From the NCBI GenBank assembly GCA_903772945.1, contig CAICTM010000169.1, positions 1 to 64,000 on the forward strand: a DNA stretch of 64,000 nt. The letters run 5' to 3'. Both the position numbers and the translations under genes were made by a program. The notes under the pieces are model-generated. The model saw only the letters and a list, made by a program, of their open reading frames with translations. It made no database searches and was not told the DNA's origin. Every line of letters starts with the position of its first letter. Position 1 is the stretch's first letter. Shown here piece after piece: positions 1 to 10,375 of the stretch. This stretch comes from Seminavis robusta (taxonomy: Eukaryota; Bacillariophyta; Bacillariophyceae; Naviculales; Naviculaceae).

Positions 1-880
1 CGACGATGGACTGGTTCTTCCATGCCCTCGTGCTTTGCCGCCTCCTCGGCCACCTCGTCCTTTACCTCTACCGCTCATTGTCTATGCTACGGTAGGTGGA
101 CTATTTCAATTCGTTGTTTTTTGATTGACTTAGCTCTTTAATTTAAGTTCTCGTCCGACTACTTATTCGTCTTTTGGCTATGGGGCGATAACTTCAAATT
201 TATACTCCTGGCTAGGGAGTGTTAAATCTATTTACTAAAGATCTTGCAGGGAGGGAACGATTGCTTCACACACTGTGCGGTCGTTTCCACTCCGAACCCG
301 TTTCTTTGTATTGTTGATTCCTTGTTGGGTGCCCGTCCTTTGGCCCCTGTGCTGGCACTATGGCTTTCGCGCTTGTTGTTGGCTCTGACAGTTCCGGCTG
401 GATGCTGTCGGCTCTCGGCAATCCTTGTGGATTCTGCCGATGAAACTCTTACTGTTGCCGTCGACCGATACTCGCGTCGTTGGCTGCAGTCTCCTCTCGC
501 GTCGTCGCGATCCGTCCTCGGATCCTTGCGTCGTCGCGGTGCTGTCGATCCTTCGACAGTCTTTCTTCACTCGTGTGCCTTCAGTTCCACCGAAGGGCTT
601 CTCTCTTGTTGCTGTCGAATGACAGGCTTGGTCTCTATCGATCCTTGCACTTCGACGGTCTCGTCGTCGTGATCGGCGTCGGCTTCGGCGTCGGCCGATA
701 CTCGCTCCTCTTGCGTCGCGAGCTTCCTGCTACCGTTGGCTTCTTCGTTGCTTCGATAGGCTCCTCTTCTCTTCTTCGTTTCGATAGTAGATCGATCTTT
801 TTCAGTAGTATGTTAGTTGCTCTAAGCTCTCTTAGTTGTTACTGTTGTCTATTGAGATACTACTGAAAAAGTGGGTGTGG
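1..880. other. Stretch with no recognisable gene
   Basis: The plus strand is rich in TCG/CGTCG triplets from about 460 to 790, which keeps several frames open. None of those frames starts with a convincing ATG or shows a known motif. The first 100 bases stay open and reach a GTAGGT that could be a splice donor, so an exon entering from outside the window is possible but cannot be tested here. Confidence 0.3.
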
Positions 881-1242
881 GCTACCAGCTTTTACTACTG
901 GCATCAAATTCTAGTACAGAGGTACAGGTTGAATCCCTAATCGCGAATCCCCAACAGTGATGAGAGTTCAGGTTCTGGCCCAGGTGTGTTGCTGGAAGAT
1001 GGATCATAGATTTCCTGGAGATGATTTGGGAGCTGGACCAGGAATTGGTCCTGGTGATGGGCTTGTGTGGTGGTTTGGGGGTTGGTTGTCCGGGCCAATA
1101 GTGCGACACGATGGGGGCGACAAGAGGGCGACCCGTCGTCGATCCACGAGAATTTTGAGGAAGTGGGGCATGGTGTGGATCGAACCACGAGTGGCTTACA
1201 TCTGTTCGACACCGTTCCTCCCAACTGCCGACGCATACATTC

Positions 1243-1761
1243 CTATTTATCAGTCTTGATTTTGGCAGATTTTGGACTCTTCTCTTTGGCGTCGTCGCCC
1301 TTATCAATGTCATCGGGATCTGCTTTTCGCTTTTTCGATACCCCCGCGTTACTTTTGGCCTCCTGGCCCTCCACGGCTTTTGTGTTGTTGTCTTGTTCGC
1401 TGTTGTTGGCCCCGTTGTCTGCAGCTGTTTCCCCTTCATCGCCGTCTCCTTCCTTCTGGATTACCTGGAGAGTACCATATGCATCTCGAAGCGCATCCCA
1501 CATGATGTTTGCTGTGGGGCGAAAGTCGTCTCCCTCAAACCCTCTTCGGCAGCAATCGAGGAATCCCAACGGTGTTGTGTAGTCGTGCATGTTATCCTCT
1601 TCATTGTCAGAAATCGGTTGTGAGAAGAAGAACTCATGCAAAGCCACAGCAATGGCAGTCCTGGCTTCTTCCCCCATCTTGCCGGTCGCTCGAAGTGTTT
1701 CGTACTCAGGTGGATCAGGATTGGGATCGCACAACACCGTCAAACTGGCTTCGAAAAACAT
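1243..1761 (-). CDS. Hypothetical nuclear-type protein, 172 aa
   Basis: An intact frame runs from an ATG in good context (A at -3) to TAG. I do not recognise the family. The N-terminal two thirds (residues about 1-105) look globular, with an alpha-helical stretch followed by a DYTTPLGFLDCC segment. The C-terminal third is low-complexity and charged: an acidic and Asn/Gln stretch comes first, then a basic KKRK cluster near residue 140 that could be a nuclear localisation signal, and then a Lys/Asp-rich tail. A retroelement tail lies just upstream at 1795-2697. The composition differs from that element, so I treat this as a separate host gene, but a mobile-element origin is not excluded. Confidence 0.45.
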   Translation of the reverse strand: MFFEASLTVLCDPNPDPPEYETLRATGKMGEEARTAIAVALHEFFFSQPISDNEEDNMHDYTTPLGFLDCCRRGFEGDDFRPTANIMWDALRDAYGTLQVIQKEGDGDEGETAADNGANNSEQDNNTKAVEGQEAKSNAGVSKKRKADPDDIDKGDDAKEKSPKSAKIKTDK

Positions 1762-1794
1762 GGTTTGCTTCTACTCCTACTAGAAAATAAATAC

Positions 1795-2697
1795 TAAATA
1801 GATACGTTAAGGAGCGAGGGGGGCGAGGCTAGGCAAAGCAGTGGCTGCGGTGGTGGGTGGCTGGTGTGGTGGGCATACGGGGAGAGCGATGAGGATGCGA
1901 GCAGGGCAAAACAAGGGGGGGCAGGGAAGGGGGGTGCATGGAGGAAAACCAGGAAGGACAAGGGAGCAAAATTAGCGGAAGAGTGCAAGTGCACCATCGG
2001 CATCCCAGAGAGAACGACGGTAGCTCATTGTGCCAGCAGGGACACGAGAGCCACGCATGCAGAGGTGGCGGGCCCGAAGAATAGCTAGGCTGAGCCGAGC
2101 ATTAACTTAGCCACGCACCACTGAGTAAGGGCGTTCCCACTTTGCAGCGAGCAAAGCGGAAATACGTTTCACGAGTGCCTCAGCTTCGGCCCCAAGGAGA
2201 CCATCAGCAGAGACAACAAACGGAGTAAAGTGGCGGCGTTGGGAAAGACAGGCGTCGAGATACTTGCGTTTCTTGTCACGTTCGCCATTGCGAAGGACCT
2301 TGTCAGGATCCTTGCGACAGTGAGAAGCAGCGTCAAGATTGATGACACGAACATCAATTATGCCGTCAGTTCCGCGTTGCCAGAGGCCACGGATAAGGAG
2401 ATCACCTCGTTCCTCGGATGGGGTGAGAACTACAGGAGAGTCGCTGGAAGGCGAATCATCCGTAGCTGCAGAGCGACTAAGTTGGATACGGGGTTCGTCG
2501 CGAACTGCAGATGGGATGAATGCCTTGGCAGCGAGATCACCGAGTTCATCACGCACTTCATTGTGGCGTTGGAGAACCAGACCGCCCTTGGTACAGGAAA
2601 GGGCGTGAGTGACACTGAAGCGCTCTCCACAGCTTGTTGACCCGGCCACTTTCCGATCTTTGACTGTACATGTAGTTTCTGATTTCAAAAGATCCAA
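1795..2697 (-). mobile_element. 3' fragment of a reverse-transcriptase-type retroelement
   Basis: The minus strand encodes the C-terminal part of a diatom retroelement protein. It begins with a Cys-His segment (CGERF, HALSC, GGLV, RHNEVRD). A domain follows with spaced Asp, Asp and Glu-x-x-Lys-Lys residues (RGDL, DVRV, ERDKKRKY) that resembles a PD-(D/E)XK nuclease, then FTPFVVSADGL and a KW-PYS motif. The same C-terminal block occurs on the plus strand near 53.56-53.87 kb. No reverse transcriptase core is present, so the copy is a 5'-truncated, broken fossil with few breaks in the retained part. A non-LTR (LINE-like) affiliation is my inference. The C/T-rich stretch 1795-1970 is probably its 3' tail. 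Confidence 0.6.
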
Positions 2698-3292
2698 GGT
2701 TTTGGTCTAACCCCCCATTTAAGGTTTTGGTTGGGAAGGAGAGAAAAGCCAGCAAGGCGGCAACATACAGTGTACATTGTCAAAGGCTTCGAAACGAAGA
2801 GAACTACTAGAAAGTCTAGCTAGGCCCCCAAAGCCAACGCGGCACTGGTACCGGTACGGTAGATGCAACGGTGTTGACGAAGCTTCAAGTTTTGACAAGC
2901 AAGCTTTCTACATGTACCTAACCGGGGTTTAGAGTAGGGAAATTATCTACGGAAGCCAGCCGGGGCAGCTTTCTACCTGATTTTCATCGTGATACCAGGC
3001 ACCACTACCGAAGTGGCTTTACTGCTTTTTCTATTTGCATGGTAAATGTTCTAACGTATTATCGTATTCATGAATTCATGAATTCGCTCTGCTCGCGGAG
3101 GCAGCCACTCTCTGTTCCATCTTGGACGTGATGTGGCAGTCCCCCCCCAGGGTAACAGTCCTTGGTTTCCGAGACCTCGAGCTTCTCCATTTCGCAACGA
3201 TATGTAGACCTGGAGCTTCCACCTCTGAAGACAACCCCAATGCCTCGCTCCTGGCTCGCGTCGCAGGCTTTGCCGACTCGAATCCACCATCT
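2698..3292. other. Intergenic, no gene seen
   Basis: This is the stretch between the retroelement fragment and the 3' end of the first cyclase. It contains GGTACCGGTACGG palindromic sequence near 2848 and no supported coding frame. The 3' untranslated region of the minus-strand cyclase must lie in the right-hand part. Confidence 0.4.
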
Positions 3293-6200
3293 TTAGGAAG
3301 AGTCACGTGTAGGTGTGTCCAGGCTCGAGACAGTAGTATGACAAGATTTTGTGTCCAAACCTAGTTCGATCCAGTAGCTGCAATTTCAACGACGGCACAA
3401 ATATTGGGTTAGCCAAAGCATAACCACGTCATCAAGTTTCAAGCAAACAACATAAACACTCACGTTTGCAGCTCTCCCTTGCCCTTAGCGACAACCTTGT
3501 CTTCTCGTGCCTTCAACCAGGATCTTTTGCCAGATGCGATCAGCTCATCGGCTGTGGTTTTGGAAGCATGAATACGTCCTGGCTGGCCATTTGATTCCAT
3601 CCTACTCGCAGTATTCACTGAAAAGAGAAAACCAGATGTTAGACCCACTTTGCACATTTGGTGCAGATGCCGTAGAAAAGAGAACACACCTGTATCACCA
3701 AAAAGCTAAATTGACAGGCAAAAATGTCAGATAAGTGTCCATCAAAGCTACTCCTCTAGCTAGAGGCATCGACCAGCTTTTCGTGTCTCACCTGGAAACG
3801 AGACTTTTGTCCGCGCAGCACCCCAGCCGTGACTGTAGAGGCATAGAAAAATGTCATGAGCACAAAATTACGTAGCTCCAATTTTGAAGGCCAAGATCTA
3901 CCTACCTGATCCACTGTGCATGCCTATCCTCAGCTTCAGTGTTTCTGTATCTGCACCTAAGTGCCTGGAGAGGGACACGACAAGCTCTTGCATCTTCTTC
4001 TGGCAGTCATCTGCAAATCGAGCCATAACAAGGGCATGCTTTGGGTTGGGGTGCGGTAACCCGCAGACACCAAGCCAGCAATCTCCAATGGTTTCCACTG
4101 CATAGCACCGTTTGGGGAACTGGTTAGCTGTTGATTAAAGAGACAAGACTGCATATGGGTTGAACAGTATTACCTTTGAAAACTTTGCGTCTTAGCGCAA
4201 TATTGTCAATGGCTTTGTAGATGGTCTCAAGCAATTCAAAGACTTCACTTGGACTACGAGAAGAGGACCTGTGTGGCAGAGCAAACATGCAAGTCTTTAG
4301 ATTGCAATCATGTGACTTCGGCACCACTACTCCACCTCATCTTACCATGCCGTGAAGCCAGCCAGATCACTAAAGATGACGGTACAATTCTTGTACTCAT
4401 CTGCAATCTGACCACCGCTGGGCACTAGGTTGGTCTTGTCCTCCCCAACCGTGACTGCTTGCAACCCGTGCTCTTGCTCTGTGTTTACTTTCCAGCTGCT
4501 TCGTGGCATCTTGTTGTTGGTATCTTGATCGCCTTCATACATGCGGTGCTGGATTTCCTCTGGGAAAAGTTCATTCACGATTGCTCCTGATTCCACAGCT
4601 CGTTTCATGACAACCCGTTGTCGTTTCTCTACCCATGTATCAAACAAGACAAAGACCAAAGCTGTTACGGCAAAGATGCATGCAACAACAGCGGTATACA
4701 CAGCAGGTTTGTTTGTTGTGTACGCTTCCTTTGTGCTGTCCGTGGGATAGACTCTCAAGGTGTAACGGCCCATGGTGTCATGAAGGGGGACAGTGCGATA
4801 GGCGCGTGTCTCTGGGCTGGATCTTTCGCGGACATAGGAAGAGACATCCACAGACACCTCCATTTCATTGTAGCGTGGATCATGAAGATCCTTGTCTCCC
4901 AAATAAGTTGCATTGCCGCCATCGATGTGATAAGAGAAAGTCTGGTTGTAACTGTTAGAGAGAACAGCAATGATGCCGTGGGCATTGGGAGGTAGAACAT
5001 TTTGAAAGTATACGCGCCAGTAAAGGTTTGAGATGAGGGCACCTGCCAGTTTTCTGGTAGTAGTGTTGAAGCTGTCAAACACTGGGTAAGCCAGGAAGGA
5101 CAAGGGATCTTGGAGGTAGGTATCGATCTTTTCTCGATATTGGCTGATTTGGAGGTTTGCTGTCATGGCTTTATAGAACTTGGGTTGAATCATCTGGGCT
5201 CTGTTGATGATGACTTGATGCGAGTCCAGAAGGCTTCCAGCAATATCAATGCCTTGGAACACTCTGGCATTGGCATAGTTAGTATTAATAGCATTCTGCA
5301 CTCGAAAGTTAACTGGGCTTCGTTGGAAACCAGGAAGAAAAGGGCCAGTGCCATTTGGTTCTACCTCGTCAGTCATGGGGTGCCAGATTCTGAGGTGATA
5401 TCCCGTTCCATCCTTTAGCATATTGGGGTCTTCCTCCTCTTCTTGCTCCTGGAGTCCGCGATTGCGACGGTTGTCGCCATCATGGCCGGCCATAGTGCTG
5501 TTGGGTCCGTAAACCAGGCTATCAAAGTAGTCATCTTGTTCCTGCCTATATGTGTTGTCCTGGGCAAAGTCTTTGTTGACTTGGAAGCGATTCATGAAAG
5601 CATACTCTTCCCACTTGAGCCTGTTTTGATCTGTAACGAAAGGACACCATACCATGATTAGAGCATCCGCCAGGACACGAATGTCAGATGCCCTAACTGC
5701 AAAATCAGGGATAGTTACAAAGGGAAACTCGGCGCCTGTGGCCTGGGCATAGCTTGTCATGCCGTTCCCCATGGTCCCGATGGCCACTAGCTTTCGTTCC
5801 ACTGCATTCCGAAAGGATTCCGTGAGCTGTGATGCATGGATGTTAAAGCCATCTTCAAAGTCATGCTCTTCCGACTGACTAGCAAAGATGTAGACCCCGG
5901 CCAAGACAACCACTGTAACAGCAAGCAGCAATCCCATGACAAGAATCCGGAGCATCCACACTGCCTTGTTCTCCTTGGAAGCCAAGTTCTTTGCCGTTTC
6001 TTTTCGCAGGCGCTTCTGTTGCGATTCCAAGCGAACGCTACTCATTCGACTCTCGGTACCGCCATGAGACTCACTATCGTCGTTGTCGCTATCCTCGTCG
6101 TCGGGAACGGTTTCTATCCTTTCGCCGTTCGGAGCGGCCTCCTCCATCAGGTCCAAGTGAGGTGCAAGAGCGTCGTCCCTTTTTACTGCAGCCGTCACAA

Positions 6201-6327
6201 CGTTCGGCATATCGTCGACATCCACCGTCTCTGAGAAATCCATGTCCGCAAAGTTCACTCGATGTGCGGCGGGAGAGTGGGTCTCCTTCGTACTATCGGG
6301 GGCTGATTCCATCATGGTCTGATGCAT
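3293..6327 (-). CDS. Receptor-type class III nucleotidyl (adenylate/guanylate) cyclase, copy A
   Basis: This two-pass membrane cyclase makes cAMP or cGMP from ATP or GTP. I read seven exons: 6327-4346, 4268-4174, 4097-3906, 3832-3792, 3705-3690 (16 nt), 3617-3464 and 3377-3293, giving 854 aa. The N-terminus is acidic and cytoplasmic. TM1 lies at about 124-149, a roughly 390-residue ectodomain with N-glycosylation sites follows, TM2 lies at about 541-564, and the C-terminal cyclase domain comes last. Catalytic signatures are present: FSDLAGFTAW (first metal Asp), VETIGDCW (second metal Asp), and LFGDTVNTASRME (Asn and Arg). The purine-selecting pair reads Glu (in VETIGD) and Gln (in RFQLFGD). 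That is neither the Lys/Asp of adenylyl cyclases nor the Glu/Cys of guanylyl cyclases, so substrate is undecided. The second in-frame ATG pair at 6315 (MMES) matches the start of copy B and may be the true start. No phosphodiesterase domain follows. Confidence 0.9.
3690..3705 (-). other. 16-nt micro-exon of cyclase A
   Basis: This is the exon between a TTTAG acceptor and a GTGTGT donor. It encodes LFGDT, part of the conserved catalytic loop. The same exon, also 16 nt, sits in copy B at 12830-12845. Skipping it would remove the motif and shift the frame. Confidence 0.85.
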
Positions 6328-7000
6328 GAAAGGAGAGAGAGACTTTTGAGGAGAGGCAGGGTTCTGTGAGGGAAAGTATGGACGTTGATGCTTGGGCTCA
6401 AAAAGCTCCCCTTTGCTTCAATTCGATTCGATTCAATTGCAATTGTGGGGTGTGGATTTTGGATTGGAGAGGTTCCCAGTGGCCTCGGTTTGACCACCGA
6501 GAACAGCCTGTAAAGACTAGAGACTAGAGCTAAGTTAATTAATAGAAAAGTGATGAGGAAGCATGAGAAGCGTCAGCATGGCAGTTCAATCTGATTTTAC
6601 TGTTCGCACGTTCGCACTACCGGTACTCGTAGCTGTTGATTTAATCTTCTTACGGTTGGAGAAGTAGATCACAGTCATCTTCAATGGAGAGACTCCCAGT
6701 GCGATCACCTTGAAGTTCAAAGGCAAATCAGCAGTCACAAAAGAATTTTTGGTATTAACAGCCTTCTCTTTGGAGCTTGTCTCAATCGTGCAAACTCGGA
6801 TTTAAGGTAGGATTCGCTTACCGGTAGGGTATTAATACGGTAGGGTAGAGGGTAGAGTTTGAAAATTCTGCTCTAATTATAGGGTACGTACATCAGAGCT
6901 GTGCTATTAAAATAGACAGTTCGCCACTCTTTACTACTATTAATAATCCGTACTTCTGGAGTACACTACTACAGTGCTACAGTGTTGTACACTTCTGTAC
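6328..7000. other. Upstream region of cyclase A, otherwise empty
   Basis: This stretch contains AT-rich sequence (about 6530-6550 and 6890-6960) and GGTA/TACCGG-type short repeats near 6620 and 6820-6850. I see no coding frame with support. It presumably includes the promoter of the minus-strand cyclase. Confidence 0.35.
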
Positions 7001-7333
7001 TGGAAGGCCCGGTCATACGACTGAGAATCGCCAAAATCGGCATAAAGTCGCACAGGAGCACCAAAGTCGCATCAAAAGTCGTTCATAAAGTCGCATGCGA
7101 GTCGCACCAAAATCGCGTGCGACTTTCTCACACGACTTTGAAAGTCGCGCAAGTTTACTGTAAGTATGGCGATAAAGTCGCGTCGGATCGCTGAAAGTCG
7201 TTCGGAAAGTCGTACCAAAGTCGCGTATGACTTGCATGCGACTTTGTGAACGACTTTCAGCGATCTGACGCGACTTTGACCATAGCAAGAAGAATCCGGG
7301 ACTAACAGTCGCATGACGAGGCCTTCCTGGTAC
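7001..7333. repeat. MITE-like palindromic repeat, copy 1
   Basis: The element is bounded by imperfect inverted ends: GGAAGGCC plus about 12 bases with TCATACGACT on the left, and the reverse complement on the right (ATGACGAGGCCTTCC). The inside is packed with AAAGTCGC and its complement GCGACTTT, arranged as nested palindromes, with no coding capacity. A second copy at about 30624-30912 shares both ends and internal blocks such as GTCGGATCGCTGAAAGTCG and AATCCGGGACTAA. This points to a non-autonomous DNA transposon. I cannot define a target-site duplication with certainty. Confidence 0.6.
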
Positions 7334-7636
7334 AGCTTGCTACAGTACATGTACTGGCACCGGTGTACGAGGTCAGGGATCTGGGGATCTTTCATGGAGT
7401 TATTATTTCTTGACAGATCCAGCCAGTGAAGCTGAAATAAATTAAACCGTCGCGGGGAAACCATGCTTCTGTCTCTGCCCGAGAAAGCACAAAAGCCTCC
7501 TGTTGGGACCGCTACGATGCAAGGTACCATTGATATGCCAAGCTTTTGACTTTGCCAAGAAAGAGGAAAGAAATCTATCTAGCTAGTCCCTCCTGCTGCG
7601 GTCCATACTACTTACTTTTTCAAGTTGCAGGACTAG

Positions 7637-9030
7637 TTAGTATCCGGCGGCCTTGTTCACGACATTCAACAGGGGGATACCACGGAGGAATCTGGGAGTT
7701 GAGAAAACAGTTAGATTGGCGGCAACCTAGCTAATGTGGCATCACAACATTCAGTGGCACTTGCCTTGGTAGATTTTCTTCCACAAAGAAGGTGGAAGCC
7801 TCTGTCATGAATGTTTCAGTCATATCCATGTTGTGCCTGTAGCCAGCCAAAGGATGGCTGAGTGAGAGGCGAGGGAACACGAAAACTATAACCGTTCACA
7901 CAATTGCAGACAAAAAGTTGCTTGTTCACTCACGGACTCAGTAAGACATTGTCCAAGCGCCACAACTCGCTGGATGTCGGCAACGGCTCCATGGCAAACA
8001 CATCCAAGCCCGCCCCTTTTAGTTTGCCAGCTTTCAAGGCATCCACCAATGCGTCTTCGTCCACTACCAGCCCTCGTCCAACATTGATAAACACAGATCC
8101 CTCTTTGGCTTGATCAAACTGTTCCCTGCCAATCATCCGCTCGGTTTCAGCTGTCAGCGGAGTGGCGCAGACCACGTAGTCACTCTCGGCAAATATTCTA
8201 TGCAAAGAGTCCGTGTCGCTACTACTATAGATGGCGTCGCAATAGGGATCATTCTTGTCATTGTCCCGAACATGTCGTTTGAGAGCAAGCACTTTCATTC
8301 CATAAGCGGATGCGAGTCGAGCAATGGCATGACCAATGTCACCGTATCCAATAATCCCCAATGTTGCTCCCCGTACTTCCAACACGGGGTACTTGGTCCA
8401 GTTACAATCAGCCTTTTGCTTCAAAAGACGGGGGAGATCCTTGGCAAAATAGCTGCAGGCCATGAGAGTGTACTCGGCCAAGGTGCTGGAGAAGGTTCCT
8501 TTTGCGTTGCTCATTATCACTTCGGTGGAAGAAGCCAATGTAGGGGACGCGACAAAATCAATCCCTGCGGATCGGGCATGAATCCATTCAATGGACGGGA
8601 GTTCCTGTAGCAATTGAGCCAATGGTTCCCGCGCCAGGGGGTGACTGACAAAGATGACGTTGGGTTCTTGTGGTTTCAGAGTATCCATGTCAAATTCTTC
8701 CAAACAAGTTCCAATGGCCAGAAGTGAGGCACCTTCCGGAAGGAGTGATGGATCTTTGGCGGCATCATTGACTGGGTCGTTCGCAGTGTCGTGAGGGTCT
8801 GTCAAAGAAAGGATCCTGGCCTCTCTTATGATGGGTGCCGTCACATCAAAATCTTGTGGCTTGGATAGTTCCCGATTCCAGTCTCCATTACCCGAAAAAA
8901 GACGGATTCGACGAGATCCACCACACACTGACTGTCGATGGATGCTGCTCCTAATAATCGACGCTGTCTGTCGACCGCTAAACAGGTTGGATGAAGCCCG
9001 CAAGAGCATCGGAACCGAAAGCGTTCTCAT
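7637..9030 (-). CDS. D-isomer-specific 2-hydroxyacid dehydrogenase, probably mitochondrial
   Basis: This NAD(P)-dependent reductase acts on a 2-keto or D-2-hydroxy acid. There are three exons (9030-7934, 7836-7765, 7691-7637) encoding 407 aa. The first real ATG is at 9030, and the N-terminal 45 residues are rich in Arg and Ser and poor in acids, like a mitochondrial presequence. The Rossmann motif GYGDIG is at 228-233. At the end of beta-2 there is Lys-Arg (251-252) where NAD enzymes carry Asp, which suggests NADPH use. The catalytic triad is present: Arg319 (NVGRG), Glu348 (AMEP) and His367. His367 is encoded just across the first intron. The second intron has a GC donor (AG|GCAAGT) and a normal AG acceptor. 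The C-terminus NVVNKAAGY is typical of the family. The exact substrate cannot be told; the gene sits between two cyclases with no evident functional link. Confidence 0.88.
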
Positions 9031-10375
9031 TGCTCTGCTCAATCAAAATAGGAATCGAATCTGCAGGATTGACCTCGAGATATACTTGTGAGATGGACAG
9101 ATACGCGTGTTCCTTTTCTTTATAGAAGTCTCAAATGTTCGGAGCTGCAATGGACTATACAATGTCATACAGACAGCTAAACCGTACTAGTATTTCCGAA
9201 GACAAGATGATGATGTCTCGATGTTGTGGTGTATCGGTACTGCTCTTAGGGTTGTGATGCTGTGCTACCAGGTAAATCGTACTAGCTAGCTTGATGGGTG
9301 ATGGGTGAAGCTTTTGTAAAATAAGCCTTAACTCTAACCATTTTGCAAAGATAGGGTGGGTAGCTAAGATAATTATGGGGTAATCATTGCTCTAATCATT
9401 TATATTAATAAAACATCATTTTGCCGCATCTACCTGAAACCATACATCTTCCACATCAGGGCGATGCGATCATCTGGCCAGAAGACAACTACTTCTCGCT
9501 GGACTTGTTAAAAACTGCAAACAGTGCTATTAGAGAACGTCGAGTCCCCGTGTCAGTCTTTTGTAGGGTTTGCGTCATGGCAACAGACGAGGTAACGGCA
9601 ACGTATGCTTCTTCGACCTTCATGATGTTTGATGTTTTGTTGATTGTGGGTGGCTGCCTGGCTTGAGCTTCCTGTCTGAATGCGGCGGTTCTGCGGGGTT
9701 GTTTTCTACCTTGTTGGGTTGATTGTTACTCCTGGAGAATGAGACCAAGCTAAGCTCTATTTTCCAAGCACCACTGATGGGTGGGCTACCTTTGATGATC
9801 GTTCCAAAACGATAACTACCATGAAGGAGAACCGTTACACTAGCTAGCCGTCCCACTGGTCAAAATCTTGGCCCTTGATCTAGTAACAAAAAATGACTCG
9901 ACTCCCGCTACTAGCTAGTAGCTAGCTAGCCAGAGGTGCCTCCACCAGCACGACACAACATGCAACGACCGCACGAGCGAGAAAATTCGGAGCCTGTTCG
10001 CTTCGTTTGCTCTTTTGCTGCCTCTGCTCGTGATGACCGTCTTTATATAGGCCTTATATCCTGTGTACCTTTCTGATTGCCTTTCGACCGAAGGGCAACA
10101 GTTTGTTGGACACCTGGACATGCCAATAATGACTTCTTGAAGTCTCCGACGCGACAACCCCTGGGATCTTGGAATCTTGCCTCGTGCAGCTCTCGCACCC
10201 TGCTTCCAGCTGCCACCCTCGAGCCCTCAGGTGCCTCTGCTACCGGTTTACAGTGAAAGTAACACTGCGTTGGCTACGAAGGTCTCATTGAATTGTGCTG
10301 GATCCCTCTTAGAAAAGAGAACACACCAACCATACACCAACACGAGCAGACGATCGATTGCCAATAGCTGCCACC
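9031..10375. other. Divergent intergenic region
   Basis: This lies between two divergently transcribed genes, so both promoters should be here. A CTATAAAG box occurs at about 9118-9125, some 90 bases upstream of the dehydrogenase ATG on the minus strand. A TATATAGG occurs near 10044 on the plus strand. A CTAG palindrome run lies at 9911-9930. No coding frame is supported. Confidence 0.35.

Noticed and set aside
244-866. Overlapping plus-strand frames near the left edge
   Set aside because: They are kept open by TCG-rich low-complexity sequence, begin at non-ATG codons or poor contexts, and show no domain.
7001-7333. Repeated AAAGTCGC words as a CRISPR-like array
   Set aside because: Spacing is irregular, units face both directions, and terminal inverted repeats explain it as a transposon; the organism is a eukaryote.
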